A stretch of DNA of 64,000 nt from Bacillota bacterium (GTDB taxonomy: Bacteria > Bacillota > UBA4882 > UBA10575), in the NCBI GenBank assembly GCA_012727425.1, contig JAAYHQ010000033.1:51295-115294 (forward strand), written 5' to 3'. Below, in pieces: positions 26,101 to 34,778 of the stretch. The number at the start of each line of letters is the position of its first letter. The first letter of the stretch is position 1. The translations under genes and the position numbers were made by a program. A model generated the notes under the pieces. It was not told the DNA's origin. It did no database searches and was given only the letters and a program-made list of their open reading frames with translations.

Positions 26101-26997
26101 ATGAGGGCGTTACTGCGAATCTTACCTTTATGTTTATTCGTAATGGTTTTACTCTCCGGTTGTGACTGGGAGCGGGACTCCTTTGTTTACCAGGGGATTC
26201 TTTTCGAGGGCTTTGACCCGGCGAAACACCAACCATCAGCCGAGTTTCTTAAGCATGTCACCCCAACAAAAGTTTCGCTTTCCCGTCGGCAGATTCAAGC
26301 CCTCAAAAAGTGTGTTGATCTCTTGAATGAACAAAAGTTACGCCATTTATTGGTGTATCCCGACCGTTTTGTCATCGTCGAAGCTCCTTATTCCTTTGCG
26401 GATAAACCACAAATGATTGTCTATCTTGACCGGGAAAAGGTGAATTTAACTTTTACCATCGGTGATGACTGGGAAAACAAACTGCTCAACGCAAACCTTG
26501 GGTTAATGGAGCATAGCGGACAGTTTTATTTTAAAGGCACACCGGAACTGCCCAACCTTCTGCGGATTATCATCCATGAGGTGGGCCATTTGGTCGAGTA
26601 TGACCGGTTGAAATTCAATTGGCAAGGCAAGTTTGTCCCGCATCCTTTGAATAAGGAGTTTGTCAGTATCTCCTGGGACCGGGACCACTATTGGCAAGAC
26701 AAAGAGGGTTTTTCTGAAAAATTACATAATATCCAATCGGTCGAGGACTTGCTCGCTTTTCTGCAGTGGTTTAAAGATGAATCTTCCTTTTTCAGTCTCA
26801 GCAGCAGTATGGGGATGAATGAGGATTTTGCCGAAGCTTTTGTCTACTATATTCTCCAAGAGTATTACGGCTACGAAATCAGTTTTGTTTATAACGGTCG
26901 TGTCGTGTTGGATAACTTACAAGCGCTTAACCCCTACCGCACCCAAAAAAAGGCGTTCATCGCCAACCTGCTGCAGAACGAATCGATGGATGAATAA
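26101..26997 (+). CDS. lipoprotein with HExxH zinc-metallopeptidase motif, function unknown
   Basis: This putative membrane-anchored lipoprotein has about 298 residues. A hydrophobic signal ends in the lipobox LLSGC (Cys21). IIIHEVGHLVEYD carries the zincin motif HEVGH (159-163), and EDFAEAFVYYI (241-251) provides a downstream glutamate in the place of a third zinc ligand. This arrangement recalls the anthrax lethal factor-like (ATLF) peptidase domain, but that is pattern reading only. The rest resembles nothing I recognise. The ATG at 26101 was chosen because it gives a complete lipoprotein signal; an upstream GTG at 26053 would bury it. It lies 22 bases before the TRAP receptor gene, so the two are probably cotranscribed. 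Confidence 0.72.
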   Translation: MRALLRILPLCLFVMVLLSGCDWERDSFVYQGILFEGFDPAKHQPSAEFLKHVTPTKVSLSRRQIQALKKCVDLLNEQKLRHLLVYPDRFVIVEAPYSFADKPQMIVYLDREKVNLTFTIGDDWENKLLNANLGLMEHSGQFYFKGTPELPNLLRIIIHEVGHLVEYDRLKFNWQGKFVPHPLNKEFVSISWDRDHYWQDKEGFSEKLHNIQSVEDLLAFLQWFKDESSFFSLSSSMGMNEDFAEAFVYYILQEYYGYEISFVYNGRVVLDNLQALNPYRTQKKAFIANLLQNESMDE

Positions 26998-27019
26998 ATG
27001 ACAAACGGGAGGAAGAAAG

Positions 27020-28081
27020 ATGCGCCGAAAACTAGCCAGTGTTGTATTACTCCTGATGATGTTGGTGGTTTTAGCCGGATCCGGGCGCATGGAAAGCTAC
27101 AACTTGCCACTGACGGCAGCGACGGCCGATACCGCCGAGGAAGTGGGAGCGGTAGTGCTGGTTGAGTTCCAACGACTGGTCCAGGAGCGGACCAATGGTT
27201 ATATTACTGTAACCCTCAACACGGACGGCGTTTTCGGCGGTGACCGAGAGCTCATTAAAGGATTGCAACGGGGAACGGTTGATCTTATTACTTGTACGGC
27301 CTTTAAATATGCCGAATATGTACCGGAATTTGCGGTGTTGGATCTCCCGTTTCTCTTTTTCTCTACCGAACATTTGCGAACGGTTCTGACCGGAACTTTG
27401 GGACAGGTCTTGATGGAAAAAGCCTGGGAAAAAAGGGGCGACTATGTGTTGGGATATATCACCGACGGTCCGGTCAATATTGCCAGCAACCGGGCGTTGG
27501 CCAGTTTATCCCAGGGACGCGGCCTCCGTTTTCGCTCGTTGCTGTTGCCCTCACACCGTCAAACCTGGGAAATCCTAGGCATCATCCCGGTAACCCTGGC
27601 CTTTTCCGAGTTTAAAATCGGCTTGCAAGTGGGGATGATTGATGCGGTGGAAACCAATTATATTAACTATAAAAAGATGCGGGTTTATGACACCGCCCGT
27701 TTTATCCTCCAAAGTGAGCATTACTTCCCCGTCCAGGTCCTGCTGCTTAGTAAAACGGCCTGGCAACGGATTCCCCTGTCTTACCGGGACGTGGTCCGAG
27801 AGTGCGCTCTGGAAGCCATCGCCTACGGCAGTGATGAGCTGATCTGGCGGAATCGGGAAACGGCACGGGAGTTGACCGAAAAATACGGGGTCAGAATCAC
27901 CGAATTAAGCCTGGCGGAGAAGAAAACCAGCCGTCAAAGATTGGTTGCCTTCCAAGAAAAAACCTTTGCCGACCATGGCTTAAAAGCGATCTGGCCGGAA
28001 GTGGAGACCAGTTATCAGAGATACCAAGCGCAAGCTGAAGTGGAGCTTGAAAGGATCCGGCAGAGCCGGGAAAAAGATTAA
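27020..28081 (+). CDS. orphan TRAP transporter solute receptor, DctP family
   Basis: This is an extracytoplasmic binding protein (353 residues) of the DctP family, which serves TRAP carboxylate transporters. FGGDRELIKGLQRGTVDLITC, LDLPFLF, GLRFRSLLLPSH and GMIDAVETNYINY are family features. The cognate membrane subunits DctQ and DctM are not adjacent. The N-terminal hydrophobic segment ends in VVLAGSGR, where a lipobox would read LAGC; Ser21 (TCC, one base from TGC) replaces the cysteine, so lipidation is not expected at that site. It may be anchored by its uncleaved signal or cut elsewhere. GGGAGGAAG precedes the ATG. Confidence 0.87.
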   Translation: MRRKLASVVLLLMMLVVLAGSGRMESYNLPLTAATADTAEEVGAVVLVEFQRLVQERTNGYITVTLNTDGVFGGDRELIKGLQRGTVDLITCTAFKYAEYVPEFAVLDLPFLFFSTEHLRTVLTGTLGQVLMEKAWEKRGDYVLGYITDGPVNIASNRALASLSQGRGLRFRSLLLPSHRQTWEILGIIPVTLAFSEFKIGLQVGMIDAVETNYINYKKMRVYDTARFILQSEHYFPVQVLLLSKTAWQRIPLSYRDVVRECALEAIAYGSDELIWRNRETARELTEKYGVRITELSLAEKKTSRQRLVAFQEKTFADHGLKAIWPEVETSYQRYQAQAEVELERIRQSREKD

Positions 28082-28100
28082 ACCAATGTCCAACCGGCAA

Positions 28101-28132
28101 AAAAGCCCTTTCCAAAAAGAAAGGGCTTTTTT
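28101..28132. terminator. bidirectional terminator between dctP-like and rqcH genes
   Basis: A perfect 12-bp stem AAAAGCCCTTTC/GAAAGGGCTTTT (28101-28112 with 28119-28130) is T-rich on the right and A-rich on the left. It can end transcription of both converging genes. Confidence 0.9.
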
Positions 28133-28170
28133 GGTGCCTTCAGGAAGAAGGCTCAAGGTCATTCTTGAGG

Positions 28171-29940
28171 TTATTTCAGACCATGCCGTTCTAAAATTTC
28201 GGGGTCCGGATTTACGTACAGGGTTTGGTAGCGGGTATAGACAACAAAGCCGGGCGGTGCACCGCTGGGTTTGCGCAGGTGGCGTTTTTCGGTATAGTCA
28301 ACCGGAACTTTACTGGAACCACGGGCTTTGCTAAAATAAACGGCCAGGTTGGCGGCCTCCAGTAAAACATCGGGGGGGACTGGTCGCCCTTGGGTCCGGA
28401 TCAGCACATGGCTACCGGGGATCTTTTGGGTATGGAGCCAAAGATCGTGGGGCGCTGCCGTTTTCATCGTTAATTGGTCGTTTTGTTTGTTGTTGCGTCC
28501 AACCAGGATCTCCCACCCGCCAGCCGACACAAAACGGGAGGGCCGGTTGCACACCGGTACGTTGGCCGCCGGTTTACTTCGGCTTTGGCGTTTAAGAAGA
28601 CCGGCTTCAATCATCTCCGCTTCGATCTCCGACAAGTCGGTCAAGGAAAGGGGATTTGCCAGGGAACTTTCCAGTGAAGAATAGTATTCCAATTCCAGCT
28701 TGGTCCGGGCCAATTGCGCGCGGATTTTTTCCTGCCCGCTTTTGGCCTTATTGTATTTTTTGTAGTAGAGCTGGGAATTGGCGACCGGACTCAAAGCCGG
28801 ATCCAGCGGAATGGTTACCGCAGCGGCTTGCGGATGGTAATAGTTGGGGACAACCAGTTCGGTTTGGCCCCGTTTAATCTCGTGCAGGTGGACCTGGATC
28901 AGTTCCCCGTAGAGCCGGTAGGTGTCCGCCTCAGCCGCACCGGCCAGTTCGGCCTCTTGCCGCTCTTGTTTTTTAGCGGCTTTTGTGATCGCCTTTTTGA
29001 TCGCCTTTTTTAACTGGTTCCGTTTTTGCTGAAAAATCGCGTCCTGGTTGCGCTGGTGGAGGGTGGCAACAATGGCACTGTTTAAGTCGGGGGCCGGCTG
29101 TAATCTTTCCACCGGCAGATGGCGGGGTTGGTACGGGAAAAAATCCACCGGTGAGCCGGAAGAGTCCAGGTAGAGCAGGCAGTCCGGCTCCGCCGTGGTT
29201 TGCCAGTGCCAAGCGGTTATTTCGTCATAAAGGCGCCGCCGCAGTTCGGTGGTGGCCGTGGCTACCGTCAGCGTTGCCGGAACACCGGCCCGGTGCATGA
29301 TCTCAAGTTGGAGCGGGCGGGATAGCCCAAACAATTCTTTGGCCAAGACGTCCGCAATCGGCTGTTCGCCGGCGGAAAACTGCAAAATTCTTTCAAATGC
29401 CGTCCAGGTGAGGTTCCCAGGGTGATATAACTCCGGAGCCGGGGGTGGCAGGTAAGGTTTTCCCGGCATAATCTCCCGTTCCCGCTGGGGTGTTTCGGCC
29501 AGCCGGCGCAGGGCATCAATGATGAGCCCCTCTCCGTTCACCAGGATCAGGTTACTACTGGGCCCCATTGCTTCAAAGATCAACGCAAACGTGGTCAGAC
29601 CCGCTTCCGGATGGTAAACTTCAACTTGAATCCGGATGATCCGTTCCCAGGGGGGTTGATCCAGTTGGATAATCCGGCCCCCTTGCAAATATTTCCGCAG
29701 CAGCATACAGAAGGCGGGGGGACGCACCGGATTAACCGGTTTCTCCGTGATCAAGTGGGCACGGTAGAATTGGGGGTGGACCGTGATTAAAAGCCGGTGC
29801 TCACGCCGGGGAAAGGGGTGGAAAACCTCGACAATGATCGTTTCTTTGTCGGGTTGATAAATCTTGTCAATGCGGCTGTTCTGTAAACGTTCATTCAACT
29901 CTTTCGTCAAATGCGCAATCGAATAAGCATCAAAGGGCAT
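28171..29940 (-). CDS. rqcH: RqcH / NFACT family ribosome quality-control factor
   Basis: This is a protein of 589 residues of the Rqc2/RqcH (NFACT, formerly FbpA/YloA) family. In bacteria RqcH binds stalled 50S subunits and adds alanine tails that mark the truncated chain for degradation. The N-terminal NFACT-N domain is at 1-190 (SRIDKIYQPDKETI). A long helical coiled-coil arm follows at about 290-430. The NFACT-R domain (DUF814) near 460-570 has GWEILVGRNNKQND, DLWLHTQKIPGSH and ARGSSKVPVDY. ATG 29940 follows GGAGG at 7 bases; a longer frame to 30156 is not needed. It diverges from the calcium ATPase gene, like B. subtilis yloA/yloB. Confidence 0.94.
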   Translation of the reverse strand: MPFDAYSIAHLTKELNERLQNSRIDKIYQPDKETIIVEVFHPFPRREHRLLITVHPQFYRAHLITEKPVNPVRPPAFCMLLRKYLQGGRIIQLDQPPWERIIRIQVEVYHPEAGLTTFALIFEAMGPSSNLILVNGEGLIIDALRRLAETPQREREIMPGKPYLPPPAPELYHPGNLTWTAFERILQFSAGEQPIADVLAKELFGLSRPLQLEIMHRAGVPATLTVATATTELRRRLYDEITAWHWQTTAEPDCLLYLDSSGSPVDFFPYQPRHLPVERLQPAPDLNSAIVATLHQRNQDAIFQQKRNQLKKAIKKAITKAAKKQERQEAELAGAAEADTYRLYGELIQVHLHEIKRGQTELVVPNYYHPQAAAVTIPLDPALSPVANSQLYYKKYNKAKSGQEKIRAQLARTKLELEYYSSLESSLANPLSLTDLSEIEAEMIEAGLLKRQSRSKPAANVPVCNRPSRFVSAGGWEILVGRNNKQNDQLTMKTAAPHDLWLHTQKIPGSHVLIRTQGRPVPPDVLLEAANLAVYFSKARGSSKVPVDYTEKRHLRKPSGAPPGFVVYTRYQTLYVNPDPEILERHGLK

Positions 29941-30065
29941 GTTGATTCCTCCGTTTCGCCAACAGTATAGCATTGCTGACCGGTACGGCGCAAGGAGATT
30001 CCGGACATAAAACCTTTTTCGCCCGGCATAGGAATAGAAAGATAAACTTCTGCGGGGTGAAACCT

Positions 30066-32774
30066 TTGGCAAAACAATGGTGGCAAATGACACCGGCCGA
30101 ATTGGCAACAAAGCTCCGGACCGATCTCGAACTGGGTTTGAGGACGTCGGAAGCACAGCGCCGCTTGGCGCAAGAGGGCGAAAACCGGCTGCAGACCAAA
30201 GACCGCCTCTCCCCTTGGCAGTTGTTTTTCACCGAATTTGCCGATTTTATGGTCTTAGTTTTGTTAGGGGCGGTTGTGATCTCCGTGGCCCTGGGCGAAT
30301 GGCACGATGCGTTGACTATCCTGGCCATTGTTTTTTTAAATTCGATTTTAGGTTTTATCCAAGAATACCGGGCCGAACGTTCTTTGGAAGCATTGCGTGA
30401 ATTATCCGCCCCGCAAGCCCACGTCATCCGGCAAGGTAAACGGCACACCATTCCGGCTTGCCAGGTCGTCCGGGGCGATCTGGTCCAGGTGGAAGCCGGG
30501 CAACGGGTGCCGGCCGATCTGCGTTTGTTGGTTGTCAACGGGCTTGAGGTCGATGAATCGCCATTAACCGGCGAATCAATCCCCGTTCCGAAAACCCAGC
30601 GTCGGCTTGATGCCCCCCATTTGGAGCTGGGAGACCGCCAAAATATGCTTTTTGCCGGGACCACTATCACGCGCGGGCGGGGGAGCGGGATCGTGGTGGC
30701 CACCGGGATGCATACCGAACTGGGCAAGATCGCCGGAATGCTGGCGGAGAGTGAAACCGGACCCACCCCGCTCCAAAAACGCCTAGCTCATTTGGGGAAG
30801 ATTCTGGTGCTGATCTGCATTGGCATCTGCGTATTGGTTGGGGTCATCGGCCTGATTCGCGGGGAGGATTTCCGGCTGATGTTTCTTTCCGCCGTTAGTC
30901 TGGCGGTAGCCGCGATTCCGGAAGGATTGCCGGCCATCGTCACCATCGCCCTGGCTTTGGGCGTGCAGAGGATGATTAAACGGTCGGTGATCATCCGGCG
31001 TCTGCCGGCGGTCGAAACTTTAGGTTGTACTACCGTGATCTGTTCGGACAAAACCGGAACCTTAACGCAGAACCAAATGATGGTCACCACTTGTTATCTT
31101 GGCGGGAAAGAGATCGGGGTGACCGGGGAGGGCTTTGCGCCCTGCGGTCAATTTTTTTGGCAGGGCCACGAAGTACGACCCGCGGATGACCGTTCCGTTT
31201 TTCCCGACTTGCCCGGTCTGCGTCTGCTCTTGGCGGCGGGCTTTTACTGTAACAATGCCGACTTGGAACAGGTACCCAAGACGAAACAATGGCGTTTGCT
31301 CGGCGATCCCACAGAAGGAGCGCTCCTGGCGTTGGGTTTAAAAGCCGGGCTCCGGCGGGATCGGGTCCAGCGCCTGGCGGAGTTGGAGTTTACCGCCGAA
31401 CGAAAACGCATGAGTGTTCTGGTGGAGGCGGAGGGGAAGCGTTTTCTTTATACAAAAGGCGCTGCTGACCTGCTGGTCGAACGTTCAACAAAGGTTCGCT
31501 GGGGGGGAACCGAAGTCTCCCTTGATGCGCGGCACCGACAGCGGTTGTTTCAGGCCATGGATACCATGGCCCGCCGCTCCTTACGGATTCTCGCCCTGGC
31601 TTACCGGCCGTTACCCTCCGAAAAGGTCACGTTAACCGAGGATGACGAAAAGGAGCTGATCTTTTTGGGAATGGTTGGGATCAAGGATCCGGTTCGTCCA
31701 GGGGTCAAAGCCGCCATTGACCGGTGTCGACAGGCTGGAATTCGCACGGTCATGATCACCGGCGATTTTCCCGCTACCGCCCGGGCCGTCGGTGCCGAGT
31801 TGGGATTACTCCGTCCGGACGGGTTGGTCTTAACTGGAACCGAGCTGGATGCGCTGTTCCCCGCGGAATTGCCGCGGATCATCGGCCAGGTGGATATTTT
31901 CGCCCGGGTTAATCCCCATCATAAGCTGAAGATCGTTAAGGCCTTGAAGGAGCAGGGGGAAATTGTGGCGATGACCGGTGACGGGGTGAATGATGCCCCG
32001 GCGGTGAAAGAAGCCGATATCGGTGTGGCGATGGGAATCAGCGGGACCGATGTGACGAAAGAGGCCGCGGCGATGGTGATCACCGACGATAATTTTGCCA
32101 GTATCGTTGCGGCCATTGAAGAAGGGCGGGGGATCTATAGCAATATCCGCAAATTCATCCGCTACCTGTTGGGCTGCAATATTGGGGAGATACTCACCAT
32201 GTGCAGTGCAATCCTTCTCGGACTGCCCTTTCCGCTTTTACCCCTCCAGATCCTCTGGATTAATCTAGTCACCGACGGTCTCCCGGCGATTGCCCTCGGT
32301 ATCGAACGAGCCGAGCACGGGTTGATGCAGGAACCACCCCGTCCACCACAGGAAGGGATCTTCAGCCGCGGCCTGGGTTTCAAAGTATTAATCCAGGGTG
32401 TCACCATCGGCCTGATCACCATGGCGGTTTTCAGCTTTGCTTTGAAAACCGGCACGGACCTGCAGGTGGCACGGACGATAGCCTTTTGTACACTGGTCTT
32501 TTCCCAATTGACTTATGTTTTTGCCTGTCGTTCTGAAACCCAATCTCTGGTGAAGTTGGGTTTGTGGACCAACCCTTCTCTCTTGGGTGCGGTCATTCTC
32601 TCCGGTGCTATGCAGCTCTTGGTTGTTTCCCATCCCTTGGCGCGCAAACTGTTCCAGACGGCGGTTTTACCACCGGCCGCCTGGGGAATCGTCTTTTTGG
32701 GGGCAATCGGTTCGTTGGTGGTCGCGGAGACAGTCGCCTGGCTTGGCCGGTATGTGAAAAATAAACTGGCCTGA
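30066..32774 (+). CDS. calcium-translocating P-type ATPase (PMR1/YloB type)
   Basis: This cation pump of about 902 residues, of the P2A family, should export Ca2+ using ATP. It has the phosphorylation motif [17 protein letters not shown] in the A domain (LTGESIPVP), KGAADLLVE in the nucleotide-binding domain and [17 protein letters not shown] in the P domain. Two calcium-binding elements are present: [16 protein letters not shown] in M4 and [13 protein letters not shown] in M6. About ten membrane segments are expected. The start is uncertain: TTG 30066 follows GGGGTGA and gives an N-terminus AKQWWQMT typical of the family; GTG 30057 and ATG 30087 are alternatives. The rqcH/yloB divergent pair matches B. 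subtilis. Confidence 0.93.
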   Translation: MAKQWWQMTPAELATKLRTDLELGLRTSEAQRRLAQEGENRLQTKDRLSPWQLFFTEFADFMVLVLLGAVVISVALGEWHDALTILAIVFLNSILGFIQEYRAERSLEALRELSAPQAHVIRQGKRHTIPACQVVRGDLVQVEAGQRVPADLRLLVVNGLEVDESPLTGESIPVPKTQRRLDAPHLELGDRQNMLFAGTTITRGRGSGIVVATGMHTELGKIAGMLAESETGPTPLQKRLAHLGKILVLICIGICVLVGVIGLIRGEDFRLMFLSAVSLAVAAIPEGLPAIVTIALALGVQRMIKRSVIIRRLPAVETLGCTTVICSDKTGTLTQNQMMVTTCYLGGKEIGVTGEGFAPCGQFFWQGHEVRPADDRSVFPDLPGLRLLLAAGFYCNNADLEQVPKTKQWRLLGDPTEGALLALGLKAGLRRDRVQRLAELEFTAERKRMSVLVEAEGKRFLYTKGAADLLVERSTKVRWGGTEVSLDARHRQRLFQAMDTMARRSLRILALAYRPLPSEKVTLTEDDEKELIFLGMVGIKDPVRPGVKAAIDRCRQAGIRTVMITGDFPATARAVGAELGLLRPDGLVLTGTELDALFPAELPRIIGQVDIFARVNPHHKLKIVKALKEQGEIVAMTGDGVNDAPAVKEADIGVAMGISGTDVTKEAAAMVITDDNFASIVAAIEEGRGIYSNIRKFIRYLLGCNIGEILTMCSAILLGLPFPLLPLQILWINLVTDGLPAIALGIERAEHGLMQEPPRPPQEGIFSRGLGFKVLIQGVTIGLITMAVFSFALKTGTDLQVARTIAFCTLVFSQLTYVFACRSETQSLVKLGLWTNPSLLGAVILSGAMQLLVVSHPLARKLFQTAVLPPAAWGIVFLGAIGSLVVAETVAWLGRYVKNKLA

Positions 32775-32792
32775 GCCGGCTTTGGGTTTCAT

Positions 32793-32877
32793 CCTGCCGT
32801 GTCGTCCGGCTGGCAGGGGTAGCCCCTCCGGAAAAACCTATCCGGGCATAGTTTGAAGGGGAAATGTGGCAAACTAT
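32793..32877 (+). other. structured intergenic region before ytfI, possible regulatory RNA
   Basis: Several inverted repeats are packed here: CCTGCC/GGCAGG (32793-32798 with 32812-32817), AGGGG/CCCCT (32815-32819 with 32823-32827), CCGG/CCGG (32828-32831 with 32842-32845) and ATAGTTTG/CAAACTAT (32848-32855 with 32870-32877). The first two overlap and cannot form together. No T-run follows. It matches no riboswitch class I recognise. Confidence 0.4.
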
Positions 32878-32904
32878 TCCTAGCTTTGAAAGAGGTGGCC
32901 TGTT

Positions 32905-33591
32905 TTGTCCACATTGTTCCCGCTTTTTTTCCTTTTCTGGCTTGTTTTTTTGCCGGTCAATTTCCATCTGCATTATCACCGCCGGGGAAGAGACGATTAT
33001 TTCGCCTTGGAATTGCGCCTGGCCAGATTTTACGTCTGGCGCTATGAAATCCCGACGATTATGGGGGAAGGTACAGCCGGCCATAACCAAAAGACCGCGA
33101 CGGTGGACGGTTTTGGCACCAAAGAAGAGCACGTCCAGGAACAGCAGACGAACACCGATCCTTTCTTAGTCAAGCTGCTGGCAATCGGCCGGGCTTTAAA
33201 AAAATATGGGTTGGGGGGAACTTTCTTTTATTTTTTTCTCCCGGCAAAGTACCGGAGCCGGGTCACCGTGGCGGAAAGGATGGAACGGAAAGGACGTTTT
33301 AACCGGTTTGTCTGGCGAACGGTGCTTGGCGGGGGTGCGCCCGCGGTGCTCGGACCAACCACCGGCCTCTTCTGGAGTGCAAAAGGGATAATCGTCGGCT
33401 TCCTGGCCAATGAATACCGGTTCAAGAACCCGCCCCGGATTATGGTGGTTGCGGACTTCGGGGCGAAAAACTGGGAAACCATGCTCGACTGCATATTTGA
33501 GATCAAGTTAGGACATATTATCGTTGCCGGAATCAAGGACTATCTGATCCAACTTGGAGGAGGGAAAAAACATGCCGGGACACCCGATTGA
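32905..33591 (+). CDS. DUF2953 protein, YtfI-like
   Basis: This 228-residue protein has an N-terminal membrane segment (STLFPLFFLFWLVFLPVNF) followed by a mostly soluble region, the layout of DUF2953 proteins such as B. subtilis YtfI. The segment GFLANEYRFKNPPRIMV is compatible with the family. Its role is unknown; in spore formers it nearly always precedes ytfJ/gerW, as here. The start is TTG 32905, preceded by AGAGGTGG. Its 3' end overlaps gerW by 20 bases, so the two are coupled. Confidence 0.8.
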   Translation: MSTLFPLFFLFWLVFLPVNFHLHYHRRGRDDYFALELRLARFYVWRYEIPTIMGEGTAGHNQKTATVDGFGTKEEHVQEQQTNTDPFLVKLLAIGRALKKYGLGGTFFYFFLPAKYRSRVTVAERMERKGRFNRFVWRTVLGGGAPAVLGPTTGLFWSAKGIIVGFLANEYRFKNPPRIMVVADFGAKNWETMLDCIFEIKLGHIIVAGIKDYLIQLGGGKKHAGTPD

Positions 33592-34003
33592 GGGGTTAAT
33601 GAAGACCGCAATGGAGAGTATAAAAGACATGGTGGATGTGAACACCATTCTTGGCGATCCGGTGGAGACCCCGGACGGAAGTGTGATTATCCCCGTTTCC
33701 AGAGTTTCATTCGGGTTTGCCGCCGGGGGCAGTGAGTTTGCCGGCCAGCAAAAAACGGACCAAAAGAGTTTCGAACCGGACCAAGTGAATCACCCCTTTG
33801 GGGGCGGAAGCGGAGCCGGAATTACCCTTAATCCCGTGGCTTTTCTGGTGGTGAGCAGAGAGCAAACCCGCCTGTTACCGGTAGAAAGTAACGTTCTGGT
33901 GGACCGGTTGATCGATGCGGCGCCCCAGATCATTGATAAAGTCCAGAATATCGTGGAAAAACCAAAAACGGAAAAGGTTGAAGAGGTGGTCGTCACCCAA
34001 TAG
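33572..34003 (+). CDS. sporulation protein GerW / YtfJ family
   Basis: This is a protein of about 143 residues of the GerW (YtfJ) family, a spore-associated protein. Family features are HPIEGLMKTAMESIKDMVDVNTILGD at the N-terminus (split here: HPIEGLMKTA, then VDVNTILGD), IIPVSRVSFGFAAGG and GAGITLNPVAFLVV. A role in spore germination has been claimed and disputed in Bacillus, so no precise function is given. ATG 33572 follows GGAGGAGGG. It indicates that the organism makes endospores, together with spoIVF, spoIVB and spo0A elsewhere in the window. Confidence 0.92.
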   Translation: MPGHPIEGLMKTAMESIKDMVDVNTILGDPVETPDGSVIIPVSRVSFGFAAGGSEFAGQQKTDQKSFEPDQVNHPFGGGSGAGITLNPVAFLVVSREQTRLLPVESNVLVDRLIDAAPQIIDKVQNIVEKPKTEKVEEVVVTQ

Positions 34004-34015
34004 CGACGTCTTGGC

Positions 34016-34050
34016 AAAAAAAGAAGCCGCTTTGACGACGGCTGGTTTTT
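34016..34050. terminator. bidirectional terminator between gerW and the response regulator
   Basis: A short stem AGCCG/CGGCT (34025-34029 with 34039-34043) is flanked by an A-run on the left (34017-34022) and GGTTTTT on the right. It gives a T-run in both transcripts of the converging genes. Confidence 0.7.
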
Positions 34051-34058
34051 CGACGGCC

Positions 34059-34505
34059 TTAGTCCAACATTAAATAGCGGGGATATTGATGCACTAGGGT
34101 TGTCCCCACCATCAGTTTGTTGACCGCAGACCGGACCTGTTCCTTGCGGAAAGGTTTGATCAAAAAGTCTTTCGCCCCTTGTTTCAAGGCACGGGAAATA
34201 TAGAATTTATGCTGCATGGAGGAGCAGATCACGATGTTGGCCTTTGGGTCATAGGCCAGGAGCTTCTCCATGGTTGTAAACCCGTCCATCACCGGCATGA
34301 GTAGATCAAGAAGAACCACCATTGGTCGTAATTGGGAATATAATTCTAACGCTTCCAGACCGTTGCTGGCTTCCCCGAGGACTTTAATTCCAGTATCAAA
34401 AAGGATGGAAGATAAAACCAGGCGCATGACCCGTTGGTCATCAACGATAAGCACCCCTTGGCTTTTCGGCTGATTGGTATCGTTCAGGATGGAAATGGTA
34501 CCCAT
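34059..34505 (-). CDS. stand-alone CheY-like response regulator
   Basis: This 148-residue receiver-only protein has the acidic pocket VDDQ (Asp22-Asp23), phospho-acceptor Asp67 in VVLLDLLMPVMDG, and the conserved lysine in DFLIKPF. A hydrophilic extension of about 15 residues precedes the receiver. No output domain follows, so it acts through protein contacts. No histidine kinase or chemotaxis operon gene is adjacent. ATG 34505 follows AGGAGGG; longer frames to 34538 lack support. A chemotaxis, sporulation-phosphorelay or other role cannot be chosen from the sequence. Confidence 0.92.
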   Translation of the reverse strand: MGTISILNDTNQPKSQGVLIVDDQRVMRLVLSSILFDTGIKVLGEASNGLEALELYSQLRPMVVLLDLLMPVMDGFTTMEKLLAYDPKANIVICSSMQHKFYISRALKQGAKDFLIKPFRKEQVRSAVNKLMVGTTLVHQYPRYLMLD

Positions 34506-34586
34506 GATATCCCTCCTAATTATATATAGAGGCCACAAAAACCCAGCGTGGTTGCTCGGCTCAGGTCAGGAAAAGGAGGTGATCCT

Positions 34587-34775
34587 CTGAAGACGAAGGT
34601 TGATCCGGACCTCTGTATTGCCTGCGGTTTATGTGTTAGTATGTGCCCCGATTTATACTCTTGGGGTGATGATGGCAAAGCTGAGGCCATCGAGGAGTCA
34701 GTTCCGGAAGAACACGAAGCTTGTGCCGCAGAAGCCGCGGAAAATTGTCCGACCGATGCTATCAGCACAGATTAG
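34587..34775 (+). CDS. ferredoxin, single [4Fe-4S] cluster, CTG start
   Basis: This small electron carrier of about 62 residues is of the Thermotoga-type monocluster ferredoxin family. The cysteines are in DLCIACGLCVSMCPD and AENCPTDAI. By analogy Cys at positions 1-3 of the first motif and the last cysteine bind the cluster, while the two others (SMC and EAC) can form a disulfide. No ATG, GTG or TTG lies where the family starts. CTG 34587 gives LKTKVDPDLC, aligning with known N-termini, and follows AAGGAGGTGATC, a full match to the 16S anti-Shine-Dalgarno, at 7 bases. Its stop is 3 bases from the stop of the convergent large gene. Confidence 0.85.
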   Translation: MKTKVDPDLCIACGLCVSMCPDLYSWGDDGKAEAIEESVPEEHEACAAEAAENCPTDAISTD

Positions 34776-34778
34776 TCA

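Noticed and set aside
32793..32877. Cyclic di-GMP or cobalamin riboswitch
   Set aside because: Some GGTAGCC-like words are present but the ordered cores of these classes are not; kept only as an unassigned structured region.
34519..34524. TATAAT on the minus strand before the response regulator
   Set aside because: Transcription would start inside the ribosome binding site, so it cannot drive the gene with a normal leader.
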